A stretch of 64,000 bases of DNA from an uncultured bacterium (GCA_949284415.1 CASDVM010000003.1:50805-114804), one strand, 5' to 3'; counted from the stretch's first letter, positions 1 through 9,078 are shown. Numbers and translations are program-made. The notes: generated by a model from the sequence alone, not told the origin.

Positions 1-457
1 CGCTACTTAAATCCCGAGAAATTTTTTGAAGCGCCTCGTAAAAAAATTTGTCCACATCATCGTCTCTATAACCAAGAACTCTTGCATGATGTGCATAAGC
101 AGCCATTCCTTTGAGCCCGAATAATATTAATGACTTAAGGCTTCTTATATCTTCATCTGCGTTCCATATATTTTGAACATCAAACTTATTATCACAGTTT
201 AATGAGCTGTTAACTTCTTCTATCAAAATTTCTATAGATGCATTATCAAAATTAACATTGGTTACGGTTGTAAAAAGTCCGTCTATTATTAATTCGGTAT
301 TTTTATCATTTTCTTCCGCACAGTTTGCAAGGTTAATAAGCGAATTTACCAGTTCATCCTGCAGATTTGCGGTATCTGCTTTTTTCCCGCAGACACCGTT
401 TAAGGTACATCCCTTGCCCAGAGATGTCTGCTCGCACTGAAAACAAAACATAGACAT
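1..457 (-). CDS. hcp: Hybrid-cluster protein (hydroxylamine reductase), 5' part only
   Basis: The gene runs off the left edge, so only about 152 N-terminal residues are visible. The reading starts at the ATG at 457, preceded by a strong GGAGGGG ribosome site (463-470). The N-terminus holds the iron-sulfur cysteine set of Hcp: C5-x2-C8-x8-C17-x5-C23 in the context MFCFQCEQT...GVCGK, followed by the helical 'DLQDELVNSLINLA' and 'GLKGMAAYAHHA' segments typical of the family. Hcp is a cytoplasmic protein with a hybrid Fe-S-O cluster that reduces NO or hydroxylamine and protects anaerobes from nitrosative stress. The catalytic C-terminal cysteines lie outside the window. The identification rests on N-terminal motifs but is distinctive. 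Confidence 0.88.
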   Translation of the reverse strand, partial: MSMFCFQCEQTSLGKGCTLNGVCGKKADTANLQDELVNSLINLANCAEENDKNTELIIDGLFTTVTNVNFDNASIEILIEEVNSSLNCDNKFDVQNIWNADEDIRSLKSLILFGLKGMAAYAHHARVLGYRDDDVDKFFYEALQKISRDLSS

Positions 458-554
458 ATAAATTCCCCTCCGTATCAACAAAAACTAATTTAACCGAAAA
501 ATAAAAAAACAATATTATTCTATCTGATTTCAAATAGGGTAATCTTTTAATTCA

Positions 555-1052
555 TTATTCGCCTTGTTTATACAGCTTCCATGGAGTGCATCTCGGGAGC
601 CACATAGGCACATTCTTCTTGTATATTCTGTAATCCTCTCCAAAATTATTTTCAAGTTGTCTTTCTTCAAAAACATAAAAATAAATGTTATTTATTATAA
701 AAAACAAAATCGCCCACAAGAAAATTTGAACTGCATTTAAAAGAAAATATTCTGAAATCAAAATAAATAAAATACCAATAATCATAGGATTTCTTACATA
801 ACAGTAAGGACCTTTTACAACAAGTTTTTTAGGCGGATTCCATGGAGCTAATGTACCTTTACCCACACTGTTAAACAATTTCATTGTCCGGACTGCCAAG
901 AATAATCCTGAAACCAGCAATAAAATACCTGGAATTAAAAAAACTTTATCAGGTTTAATGTAGTGATAATCAGTAAAATATAATATTAAAGCAGGAATTA
1001 CAACCACTACATTAAACGGCAATATAAGTATTGTTTTTAACCATTCAAACAT
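555..1052 (-). CDS. Isoprenylcysteine carboxyl methyltransferase (ICMT/PEMT)-family membrane methyltransferase
   Basis: A 165-residue integral membrane protein with about four hydrophobic segments. It carries the family signature 'GPYCYVRNPMIIGIL' near residues 83-97 and a C-terminal E-RQLE-x3-FG-x2-Y pattern, which in ICMT/PEMT proteins form the SAM-binding region. The substrate is unknown: in bacteria this family includes phospholipid N-methyltransferases and uncharacterised enzymes. No ribosome site is visible. Instead a TATAAT box (1059-1064) ends 6 nt before the ATG, suggesting a leaderless transcript. Family call fairly secure, substrate unknown. Confidence 0.8.
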   Translation of the reverse strand: MFEWLKTILILPFNVVVVIPALILYFTDYHYIKPDKVFLIPGILLLVSGLFLAVRTMKLFNSVGKGTLAPWNPPKKLVVKGPYCYVRNPMIIGILFILISEYFLLNAVQIFLWAILFFIINNIYFYVFEERQLENNFGEDYRIYKKNVPMWLPRCTPWKLYKQGE

Positions 1053-1154
1053 AATATGATTATATTATAAAATTTTGTGGAATTAGCAAATCCGGTCTGA
1101 TTAGTGTGGATTTTTAATGAGCAATTTTATAATACAAACGTATAAAAATTTGTA

Positions 1155-1951
1155 CTATTTACATCTCATAGCCTTATCCCAGCCAAGTTTCTCAGGGCAA
1201 TGCAGGTAATCCATATTTTCATTTAGCAGAACCCATGCAGTACATCCTCTGCCTTGTTCTGTTGCAGGTTTCCCTTTTGAATTTGTAACATCACAATAAT
1301 CCTCAAATGATACTGCATGGTCTTGATGTCCGTAAGGTTTTATTCCTTGAGGTGTAATATAAAACCAAAAAGCACTCACACCAACTTTAGCAGTTTTTTC
1401 AGGCAAAAATACTTCAATATCACCGCATCCTGCAGAGGTTCTGCTGCAATCTTTATTAACCCAGCCTATCATTATTATAGCACCATCAGCTGTAAATATT
1501 TTATTATGATCATCTGATATTGTTGTACCGCCGCTTGATGAGTAATTCCTTCCGTCAAGAGATAAATACCGTCTGAACGAATGGCTCGTCTTTCCTGACT
1601 GCTTAATATATTTTCTCAAATTATCAGCAAACATGTCCGAGCCGCTCTCATCTAAAACAGCATTACCATCCTCATCTTTTTCTCCGGTATTAGTAGTAAC
1701 ATAATCCCAGTTTTCTATATCACCGTATTCATTCCTGGCCATTAAAAATGCCTGAGAAAGTATAGAATAAACCTTTTTTAACTGTACAACACGCTGTTTT
1801 TCACGATGCTCCTGAATAAGTGAAGGCAGAGTCATTGCAGCAACAATTCCGATAACTCCTAAAGTTATTAATACCTCAGCAAGCGTAAAACCTTGAGACG
1901 AAGCTGTTAAATGCCCCCCCCCCGATTTACAAAACTTAATAACATCTTCAT
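1155..1951 (-). CDS. Type II secretion/type IV pseudopilin with a frame-breaking G10 tract in its leader
   Basis: The mature protein begins at the class III signal site Q-G|FTLAEVLITLGVIG, the prepilin-peptidase cleavage signal and hydrophobic helix, followed by a roughly 225-residue globular domain with pseudopilin-like aromatic/Gly-rich sequence. The only start with a proper ribosome site (AAAGGAG at 1958-1964, ATG at 1951) reads 14 residues, passes the G10 tract at 1914-1923 and stops at 1907-1909. The pilin frame itself has no ATG, GTG or TTG upstream of the tract. A tract of 8 or 11 G (or a -1 slip) would join a short basic leader to the cleavage site. The product would be an inner-membrane pseudopilin, exported and assembled or secreted. 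As sequenced it is out of frame. Confidence 0.75.
1914..1923 (-). repeat. Homopolymer G10 tract in pseudopilin leader
   Basis: Ten consecutive C on the + strand, G on the coding strand, sit between the Shine-Dalgarno-led ATG (1951) and the prepilin cleavage site. The flanking context TC-G10-CATTTA is identical in the second pseudopilin gene at 34313-34322. Long G tracts are rare in this AT-rich DNA and are classic slipped-strand hot spots. Confidence 0.9.
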
Positions 1952-2120
1952 AATCGTCTCCTTTATTTAAACTTTTATATTCATATACACTTGTATTTTA
2001 ACATATATTTTTGAAGATTTCAATATATTGTTTCTGTTTTGAGATTAACCCGCTTTCGCTATTGTAGCCCGTACGGGAATCTACTCTTATACAACAGTTT
2101 TTCCCTGCGCTATTACAAGT

Positions 2121-2156
2121 AAATAAAAAGGACGGATAAACCCGTCCTTTTTATTT
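2121..2156. terminator. Bidirectional intrinsic terminator-like hairpin
   Basis: A perfect 15-bp stem (AAATAAAAAGGACGG at 2121-2135 paired with 2142-2156) with a 6-nt loop and A/T-rich ends that give a U tract in either direction. It lies between the divergent pseudopilin and AIPR genes, so it terminates no visible gene. It may insulate the defence island at its left edge. Confidence 0.75.
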
Positions 2157-2167
2157 ACCATAGAGTT

Positions 2168-2215
2168 TACGAGTTCAGAACCTGGTTGCTCGAGAATGTG
2201 GCATAAAATTTGTAA
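2168..2215 (+). repeat. Copy 1 of a ~45-bp repeat upstream of defence genes
   Basis: The stretch beginning AGTTCAGAACCTGG matches the stretch at 4090-4135 (AGTTAAGAACTTGA...) at about three quarters of positions, including GAATGT and TAAAATnTG blocks. This copy ends about 25 nt before the -10 box of the AIPR gene. It could be an operator shared by the two defence units or a duplication left by insertion. Confidence 0.6.
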
Positions 2216-2238
2216 TGATGCCAATATTATTTTTGTGT

Positions 2239-2244
2239 TATAAT
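2239..2244 (+). promoter_or_regulatory. -10 box of the AIPR gene
   Basis: A consensus TATAAT 22 nt before the ATG at 2266. No good -35 is seen at 17 bp, so activation through the upstream repeat is possible. Its position excludes the upstream in-frame start at 2215. Confidence 0.55.
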
Positions 2245-2265
2245 ATCATTTATATTAGGTGGCAT

Positions 2266-4014
2266 ATGTATCAGAAAATTTTAACCGATATTGGACAAGA
2301 TTATTATCAGACGACATACCAAAATGATGGACAGAGATTTGTAGCTTGGTATCTAAGAAATATCCATAACCTCGATATTTGTGAAACTAAAGACTGCATT
2401 ACAGACGGAGCCGGAGATAAACAAATTGATGCAATATATATCGACAATGAAAATAGTACAATTTACATCATTCAGGGTAAATTCTATCAAGATTCATCTG
2501 TTGATGCAGAACCCCTAAGAGAAGTTTTGTCTTCATGGGTTCAAATTAAAAATCTAGAAAAACTTCAAAATGGTGCAAATCAAAAACTCCAAATAAAAAT
2601 CCAAGAAATGGCCACCGCAATAGAAGATAACTATGACATTTGTTTTGAACTAATAGTCACCTCTGAACTAACAGAATCTGCAAAAAAAGATTTGGAAGTA
2701 TTTCAAAAAGAGCTTTCTGAAGATGAAACTTTACAAGCAAATTTATTTGTAATCGATAATGATTTATTGAAATATAAATATGATGAAGCCTTAAATAAAA
2801 ATAGGCCTTATATTAATTATAATTTTACCCTTGAAGAAGGGAAATATATGCAACTTTTCATAGGTAACACTAAGGCTGTAATAGCTGCAATACCACTAAA
2901 AGACTGTGTAAAAATCCCAGGAATCAAGGATGGAAGTCTTTTCCGTAAAAATGTTCGACAGTCTCTTGGAACTAACAATAAAGTTAATAAGGGAATTGCA
3001 TATACCATAAAGAATAGTGCTAAAGATTTTTTCTTTTTCCATAACGGAATAACTGCAATATGCTCATATATGAATATTAAAAACAATTTATTATCAGTAA
3101 AAGAACTAAATGTGGTAAACGGTTGTCAATCTTTAAATACTATTTTTAGTTGCAGCGAATCAGCAAAAAAATGTTCCAAAGCATACATAATGTTCCGATT
3201 TTATGAAATAGAAAATGCTGATAAAGCTGACAAGATTAGTACTTCAACAAATAGCCAGAGTGCTGTTAAAGCAAGAGACCTGAGAAGTAATGATAAATCT
3301 GTACTTGAAATGAAAAAAGCATATGAACAATATTATCCAAGAGGCTATTTTAAAACAAAGCGCGGTGAAAATGTTGACAATACTAGATATAATACAACAT
3401 ATATTGTTGATTTAACAGAACTTGGCAAACAGTTAATTGCATGGCATTCACAACGACCCACAATTTCGTATAGCGAAACTAAAATTTTCGATAAATATTT
3501 TGACCAATTATTTCGCAGAACCTATTCACCGGAAAACATTCAAGCTTTACATGAATTGTTTAATGCATTATATAAAAAATGGAATAAAGAAAATCCAATG
3601 GGGTTAAACGAAACCTTATTAGCAATGAAAGCATATGCACCCTATCATCAACTTTATGCCATTTCAGTGATTTTTTGTGAAGTTAACAAAATGAATGACT
3701 CAGTACCATCACCTTCTGTGGTACTTGAAAAAATGAAAAACAGTAATAATCTGGATATTATTATTGATACAGCGGGTAATTGTTTAAACCTGGCTATGGA
3801 AACGGCTTCTTCAGAAGCTACTGATAATGGTAAAATTTTTGTACCTCAAAATTGGATAAAATCTAAAACTTCCTTAAAAGATATTAGAACAGCAGTCAAA
3901 CAATATCTTGCTAGTTTAAGAATATTCCCTGATGGTAAAAAAATGCTGGAAAAATTTACTCTTGATTTAAAAATGCCAAAGGAAAATTTTGAAGCAAGAT
4001 GGACAGCAGATTAG
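2266..4014 (+). CDS. AIPR-family abortive infection protein
   Basis: A 582-residue protein of the AIPR (abortive infection phage resistance) type. The N-terminal part carries a PD-(D/E)xK-like nuclease core: 'GDKQIDAIYID' with Asp55 followed by the strand 'IYIIQGKF' with Gln70-x-Lys72, as in Mrr-like folds. The middle holds the AIPR signature region 'KDFFFFHNGITAICS...NVVNGCQSLNTIF' and 'KISTSTNSQSAVKARDLRSND'. The start at 2266 has an AGGTGG ribosome site and follows a TATAAT box; the longer in-frame start at 2215 would overlap the promoter. Expected role: a cytoplasmic phage-defence effector that degrades nucleic acid on infection. It stands alone with its own promoter, next to the Gabija-like operon. 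The nuclease reading is inferred from motifs. Confidence 0.82.
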   Translation: MYQKILTDIGQDYYQTTYQNDGQRFVAWYLRNIHNLDICETKDCITDGAGDKQIDAIYIDNENSTIYIIQGKFYQDSSVDAEPLREVLSSWVQIKNLEKLQNGANQKLQIKIQEMATAIEDNYDICFELIVTSELTESAKKDLEVFQKELSEDETLQANLFVIDNDLLKYKYDEALNKNRPYINYNFTLEEGKYMQLFIGNTKAVIAAIPLKDCVKIPGIKDGSLFRKNVRQSLGTNNKVNKGIAYTIKNSAKDFFFFHNGITAICSYMNIKNNLLSVKELNVVNGCQSLNTIFSCSESAKKCSKAYIMFRFYEIENADKADKISTSTNSQSAVKARDLRSNDKSVLEMKKAYEQYYPRGYFKTKRGENVDNTRYNTTYIVDLTELGKQLIAWHSQRPTISYSETKIFDKYFDQLFRRTYSPENIQALHELFNALYKKWNKENPMGLNETLLAMKAYAPYHQLYAISVIFCEVNKMNDSVPSPSVVLEKMKNSNNLDIIIDTAGNCLNLAMETASSEATDNGKIFVPQNWIKSKTSLKDIRTAVKQYLASLRIFPDGKKMLEKFTLDLKMPKENFEARWTAD

Positions 4015-4089
4015 TTTATACATGCTAATTAACGGTTGGAAACATCATTTAATGCTCAACAACAGGATTATTTTTAATAGCAAAATACA

Positions 4090-4135
4090 AGTTAAGAACT
4101 TGACTACTTGCGAATGTCGCGTAAAATGTGAATGA
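4090..4135 (+). repeat. Copy 2 of the ~45-bp repeat upstream of defence genes
   Basis: Related to 2168-2215. It lies about 70 nt before the first gene of the Gabija-like operon, so both defence transcription units carry the same upstream block. Confidence 0.6.
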
Positions 4136-4204
4136 ATATTAACATAGGCTTGCATAAATTTCTTTATTTATAAATAATAAATAATAAAGGAGTTATCTAA
4201 CCCT

Positions 4205-4621
4205 ATGACAGAAGAAAAGAATGCCATTACGGAAGATAATATAGAAGAAAAAATAAAAAAACTTTTTGAAAAACTAGAAGAGATTGAAACTCGATACACT
4301 AATCTACAACAACAAGTTGGGTATATTACTACTGATGTTGAAGATTTAAGCAATAAACCTGATGAAATAACTAATAATTTTAGCAAATCTGAAAATAAAA
4401 TAAATGATATTTTGCAACAGTTCAATAATACACTAAATGATTATAATGGTAGACTTAGCTCGTTAGAAAATCAGGCCGATACTTATAAAACAGATATTGA
4501 AACAAAAATTGGGGAGTTAGATGAAAAAATAAAAGAATGGATGGGGAAAAATACAGAGTACCTTAATAAACAAAAAGAAAATATTGAGAAAAAGGTATTT
4601 AATGCAGATTGTAGAAGTTGA
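4205..4621 (+). CDS. Small coiled-coil protein heading the Gabija-like operon
   Basis: A 138-residue acidic, highly charged protein predicted to be almost entirely alpha-helical coiled coil (heptad-like spacing in 'EEKIKKLFEKLEEIETRYTN' and in later segments near residues 60-125). It has no catalytic motif, signal peptide or membrane segment. A ribosome site AAAGGAG lies 12 nt upstream. Its 3' end overlaps the ATPase gene by 20 nt, so the two are translationally coupled. Classical Gabija has only two genes; this third one could be a sensor, scaffold or inhibitor of the ATPase, but its role is unknown. Confidence 0.7.
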   Translation: MTEEKNAITEDNIEEKIKKLFEKLEEIETRYTNLQQQVGYITTDVEDLSNKPDEITNNFSKSENKINDILQQFNNTLNDYNGRLSSLENQADTYKTDIETKIGELDEKIKEWMGKNTEYLNKQKENIEKKVFNADCRS

Positions 4622-6293
4622 TATTAAGAATTTTAGGGGTATTAAGGCATTTAAACAGTCTTTTTATAATAAAAAATTAGTTTGCCTTATTGGTAGGGGA
4701 GATAGTGGAAAATCTACTATTCTTGACGCAATAGCTTATGCGTTATCACCGAACTGGAATGTACCATTTAATGATAATGATTTTTATAACGGTGATACTT
4801 CTATTCCTATTACTATTGATATTTCTATTATGGTACCTGAAAATTTTTTGTCAGAAGATAAGTATGGCATGTATTTGAGGGGGTGGGATTCTGCCAATAA
4901 TAAGATTAGTAACGAGCTTAAAGAAGAATATGAACGTATTATTACTATCAGATTAGAGGTTGCTGATGATTTAGAACCTCACTGGTATGTTTATAATGAG
5001 TGTCAGGAAGAAAATAAGAAAGATATTAATAATAAAGATAGAGCTAAATTTAACTGTTTTATGGTTTCCGATTACCTTGAAAAACATTTTACTTGGGGAA
5101 GTGGAACTCCACTTTATGCTATTTCAAAAGGTGATATGGATTTAAGTGAATATAATAGTAAATTTATAAAGCCTATTAGAGATGCTGTTAATAAAATAAA
5201 CGAGAATGATTTTAGCTCTTTAAATAAATGTTTCGAGGATTCTATATCTTCTGAATTGATACCTATAGCTAATACTAAAACTAAATTGGAGGCAAGAGAT
5301 GTTCATTTTAGTATAAGCAAATTATCTCTTCATGATAAAAATGGTATACCTTATCGCTTGAAAGGTAAAGGTAGTAAGCGTTTGTTATCTACTACAATTC
5401 AACTTGCAACTGCTAAAGAAGGCGGTATCACCTTAATAGATGAAATTGAACAAGGATTAGAACCCGATAGGATAAAAAAACTCGTAAATTTAATTAAAAC
5501 TACCGCTCAAGAAAGCGATAGTCAAATCTTTATAACAACTCATTCAAATAATGTTATAACCGAACTTGGAGCTGAAAATATCTTTATAATAAGACGAAAC
5601 GATACTGATGGTACAGTAATCGCAAAAGAAGTTCCCAAAGAATTAACCGATATTGTTAGAGCTTGCGCAGAAGCGTTTTTTGCCAAAAAGGTAATAGTTT
5701 GTGAAGGTAAAACCGAAGTCGGAATTTGTAGAGCTATAGACAATTATTTAAAAGAAAACAAAGAGCATGTAATGTCATATTATGGTTGCATTGCAATCGA
5801 AGGTTCAGGTTCTGAGTTTGCAAAACGCAGCCATGCAATTAAAAACTTAGGATTTGAAACCTTAGTACTTTGTGACTCAGACACAGGATGCACGCCATCT
5901 AAAGAGGATTTGAAGAATATTGGTGTAATATTATGTGATTGCGAAGAGGGCAATAAAATTGAAACACAAATTTTTAAAGACTTACCATATGAAGCTGTTA
6001 AAGAAATTGTTCAATATGCTATAGAAGAAAGATACAACTCTGATGAAAGTCATTTTTTTGATTCTGCTAAGGCAAAAAATTCAAAATTCCCTAGTCATTG
6101 GAAAGATAATGATTATGAATTGGTTAGAAAAACCCTTGCTGATATTTCTATTATTAAAGATAAAGAGTGGTTTAAGAGAATTGATAGAGGTGAAGAATTA
6201 GGCAATCTCATTTTTAAATACTTTGATAATATTAATGATGAAACCTGCTTAAAAAAACAATTAAAGCAAATCATGAGGTGGATTGAAAGTTAA
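4602..6293 (+). CDS. gajA: GajA-like OLD-family ATPase/TOPRIM endonuclease
   Basis: A 563-residue protein in two parts. An ABC/SMC-like ATPase comes first (Walker A GRGDSGKST at residues 31-39; Walker B 'GITLIDEIEQGLEP' followed by the H-loop 'IFITTHSNNVI'). A TOPRIM domain follows ('KKVIVCEGKTEVGI' with the catalytic Glu and 'LVLCDSDTGCTPSKED' with the D-x-D metal site). Order and length match GajA of Gabija, whose complex nicks DNA when nucleotide pools fall during phage infection. The ATG at 4602 is preferred to an in-frame TTG 18 nt upstream. The downstream helicase begins at the stop codon (TAATG), the usual gajAB arrangement. OLD-only systems lack the helicase, so Gabija is the best reading. 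Confidence 0.86.
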   Translation: MQIVEVDIKNFRGIKAFKQSFYNKKLVCLIGRGDSGKSTILDAIAYALSPNWNVPFNDNDFYNGDTSIPITIDISIMVPENFLSEDKYGMYLRGWDSANNKISNELKEEYERIITIRLEVADDLEPHWYVYNECQEENKKDINNKDRAKFNCFMVSDYLEKHFTWGSGTPLYAISKGDMDLSEYNSKFIKPIRDAVNKINENDFSSLNKCFEDSISSELIPIANTKTKLEARDVHFSISKLSLHDKNGIPYRLKGKGSKRLLSTTIQLATAKEGGITLIDEIEQGLEPDRIKKLVNLIKTTAQESDSQIFITTHSNNVITELGAENIFIIRRNDTDGTVIAKEVPKELTDIVRACAEAFFAKKVIVCEGKTEVGICRAIDNYLKENKEHVMSYYGCIAIEGSGSEFAKRSHAIKNLGFETLVLCDSDTGCTPSKEDLKNIGVILCDCEEGNKIETQIFKDLPYEAVKEIVQYAIEERYNSDESHFFDSAKAKNSKFPSHWKDNDYELVRKTLADISIIKDKEWFKRIDRGEELGNLIFKYFDNINDETCLKKQLKQIMRWIES

Positions 6294-7798
6294 TGACTTA
6301 TGATGAATTACTTGAAGAATTTTTATCAAAGAAGAAAAGTTTATTAGTTTCACCTGCTGGCTATGGTAAAACTTATACAATAGTAGAATGTGTTAAGAAA
6401 GTTCAGGGTAAGAGTTTAATTCTAACCCATACCCATGCAGGAATTGCAGCAATAAAAAAGAAATTGTTTTCTGCAAATATTTCGAAAGACAAGTATCAAG
6501 TAGAAACAATAACAAGTTACGCTCAGAAGTATGTTAAATCTTTCTATGTGGGTGAATTGCCATCCATAGATGAAAAGAATTATTGGCAATTTATCCTGAA
6601 AAAAGCAGAAAGTATTTTCAAAATATCACATATAAGAGAGGTTATACACTCCACATACAATAATCTGTTTGTTGATGAGTATCAAGATTGTACCATTTCA
6701 CAGCATAAAATGATTTTAGCTCTTGCAGAAATTCTCCCTACCCATATACTAGGAGACCCTTTACAGGGAATTATGGAATTTGGTGAAAAATTAGTTGATT
6801 TTACCAATGACTTAACGGACTTTGATATTTTGCCTGAACTTGATACTCCGCATCGCTGGTATCAAGATGGAAATAATAGACAATTAGGAGATTTTCTTAA
6901 AGATGTACGAGCAAAACTAATAGATGATATTCCACAAAGTATTGATTTAAATGGTATTTCTAACGATATTATTACTGTTGTAAAAACAAATGAAGAAATT
7001 TATGACACGGAATTTTTAAGTAATCCTGAAAATCGTTATAAAAAATATATTAAACAATTAATTAACAATCCAAACCACAATCCTATTTATGAGAGTCTTT
7101 TAATATTAGTTCCCGAATATCCTACTAGTACTCGACCGCATGGCACCATTACTGATAGAGCGAAAATTAAAAACATAATTGATTTTAACCATCAACTAGA
7201 GCTATTAGAGGCAATCGACGGTAAAGATTTCTATAATTTAGCTAAAGATATTGATACTCTAATCTCAAGTATTCATAATGCAAGGTTGCCTATCAAAAAG
7301 ATTAAAGAAAATGTTTTAGAAAAATTATTTAATAAAACGGATATAAATACATGGATTAAGGACAGTACGATAATAAATAAACGTAACCCAGAAGAAAAAC
7401 AAAAAGCTGAAACATTAAAAATTTTAATCACTAATTTTATAGAAACCCCATCGGCTAAAAACCTCTACTTATTATTGAAATTTCTCAAAGATAACTTAAA
7501 ATTGAAAAATCAACGTTATTCCTTATTAAAAAGTATCTTGGATTGTTTATGTGCTGAAAATACAGAATCCATTTATAAAGCTATGATTAACCAGAGAAAT
7601 AGAATAAGAAGAGTGGGACGAAAAGTTGAAGGAAAGTGTCTCGGCACAACAGCCCTTACTAAAGGATTAGAGTTTGATACCGTAGCAATTTTAGATGCAC
7701 ATAACTTTACTTGTCCTAAAAATCTTTATGTAGCATTAACACGAGCTTCTAAAAAATTAATAATTTTCTCTAAAACTTTAACATTAACTTTCCGGTAA
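6293..7798 (+). CDS. gajB: GajB-like UvrD/PcrA-family helicase
   Basis: A 501-residue SF1 helicase. Walker A 'PAGYGKT' is at residues 21-27, motif II is DEYQD at 128-132, and the C-terminal motifs V/VI are 'GTTALTKGLEFDTVAIL' and 'NLYVALTRASKKL'. Length (about 500 residues) and position directly after the ATPase/TOPRIM gene match GajB, which forms a supramolecular complex with GajA and senses DNA termini. The start overlaps the preceding stop (TAATG), so it is translationally coupled. It ends 27 nt from the convergent ATPase gene at 7826. Confidence 0.86.
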   Translation: MTYDELLEEFLSKKKSLLVSPAGYGKTYTIVECVKKVQGKSLILTHTHAGIAAIKKKLFSANISKDKYQVETITSYAQKYVKSFYVGELPSIDEKNYWQFILKKAESIFKISHIREVIHSTYNNLFVDEYQDCTISQHKMILALAEILPTHILGDPLQGIMEFGEKLVDFTNDLTDFDILPELDTPHRWYQDGNNRQLGDFLKDVRAKLIDDIPQSIDLNGISNDIITVVKTNEEIYDTEFLSNPENRYKKYIKQLINNPNHNPIYESLLILVPEYPTSTRPHGTITDRAKIKNIIDFNHQLELLEAIDGKDFYNLAKDIDTLISSIHNARLPIKKIKENVLEKLFNKTDINTWIKDSTIINKRNPEEKQKAETLKILITNFIETPSAKNLYLLLKFLKDNLKLKNQRYSLLKSILDCLCAENTESIYKAMINQRNRIRRVGRKVEGKCLGTTALTKGLEFDTVAILDAHNFTCPKNLYVALTRASKKLIIFSKTLTLTFR

Positions 7799-7825
7799 GA
7801 ATATGGCAATTTGCCGGCAAAATAT

Positions 7826-9043
7826 TTATTCCCATAAATTATTTATTGGAACAGTATACATGCCATTCTTCCAGTGCATTGTACGCTCACCTGTATATAT
7901 AACAATCCCTGTAAAAGGTTTATCTTTTGCCATGTTATCTCTAAACCATTCTAAATGCTTAAAGGAATCCAACTTAATATCTGTGCCTGATTTAACTTCT
8001 ATACCATATATGGCATTATCTGTTTCTATAATAAAGTCAATTTCACGTTTCCTGCTATCTCTATAATGAGATAAAACAACATTTCGCTCTAACTCAACTT
8101 GTGGTATTAACTGATTATATACAAATGTTTCTGTAAGTTTACCGGATTTATCACTATCTTTGTAAACTTCTTTTTCATTCCAGTTTAAAATCGAACACAT
8201 CAGACCTGTGTCACACATAAAATACTTATCTCTATCGTTAGCTGTTTCATAATCTCTACTAAACCAAGCCGGTACAGAGTCTATTAAATAAACTTTTTCT
8301 AACAGGCTTAAATATTCATCTAGTGTAGGTCTTGATATAGCAAGTTCCCTTGATAAATCAGACTTGGTTATAAATTTAGAAGAATATGCGTTAATAATAT
8401 TAAACAGCATTCTTAACTTTGTTTGCCGTTTTATGTTAGCAATGTATTTTAAATCATGGTCAAGGATTAAGTCTGTATAATCCTCATACCAATCTTTTAC
8501 GTTTATTTCATCTTGATGTAATAAGGGTTCCGGAAATCCGCCTTTAAAAGCTATTTCAATAATTTTACGTTTATCATAACCGTTATTATTTATAAATTTC
8601 TTGTTCATTAAACGGTTAAAAAATTTAGGTTGTAAGTCTAAAAATTCACCATAAGTAAAGGGTCTTAAGCGAATTTTCTTTGCTCTGCCGGCTAAGGATT
8701 CTTTAACAGACGGCAGACTTTGAATATCCGCAGAGCCGGTTATTATATACTGTCCGTACCTTGTATCTGAATCCACAGCCTTTTTAATTGCAGTAATGAG
8801 TTTAGGCACCCTCTGGATTTCATCAATAATCATGGTCTGCTTGTTATGCTTAATAAATCCATTAGGGTCAGAGTTTGCAACATCTTCTTCATCATCAAGA
8901 GTAACGTATTCAAAGTCATTAGGTTTTGCAAGTTCAAATGCAAGAGTTGTTTTACCGCATTGTCTTGCGCCGACAAGGACTGTAACCCGTCTGGTTGCAA
9001 GCGAAGTTTTAATTTTATCCTCAATCCATCTTTGCTTTACCAT
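7826..9043 (-). CDS. AAA_14/DUF4143-type ATP-binding protein
   Basis: A 405-residue P-loop protein. Walker A 'GARQCGKTT' lies near residue 25 and Walker B-like 'QTMIIDEIQRVPKL' near residue 75. A DUF4143 C-terminus follows: a winged-helix-like region 'SDLSRELAISRPTLDEYLSLLEKVYLID', then a nuclease-like strand 'REIDFIIETDNAIYGIEVKSG' with D...E-x-K. Such ATPases are common in mobile and defence regions; function is unknown. An upstream in-frame ATG at 9070 lies inside the promoter, between -35 and -10. The true start is therefore ATG 9043, which coincides with the predicted transcription start (leaderless). Tandem 23-bp repeats upstream overlap the promoter. Confidence 0.78.
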   Translation of the reverse strand: MVKQRWIEDKIKTSLATRRVTVLVGARQCGKTTLAFELAKPNDFEYVTLDDEEDVANSDPNGFIKHNKQTMIIDEIQRVPKLITAIKKAVDSDTRYGQYIITGSADIQSLPSVKESLAGRAKKIRLRPFTYGEFLDLQPKFFNRLMNKKFINNNGYDKRKIIEIAFKGGFPEPLLHQDEINVKDWYEDYTDLILDHDLKYIANIKRQTKLRMLFNIINAYSSKFITKSDLSRELAISRPTLDEYLSLLEKVYLIDSVPAWFSRDYETANDRDKYFMCDTGLMCSILNWNEKEVYKDSDKSGKLTETFVYNQLIPQVELERNVVLSHYRDSRKREIDFIIETDNAIYGIEVKSGTDIKLDSFKHLEWFRDNMAKDKPFTGIVIYTGERTMHWKNGMYTVPINNLWE

Positions 9044-9049
9044 AATTGG

Positions 9050-9078
9050 ATTATAGCATTCTTTTACCATTTTGTAAA
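9050..9078 (-). promoter_or_regulatory. Promoter giving a leaderless transcript
   Basis: TTTACA (9073-9078), a 17-bp spacer and TATAAT (9050-9055) on the minus strand. The -10 ends 6 nt before the ATG at 9043, so transcription should start on or next to the start codon. Confidence 0.75.
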
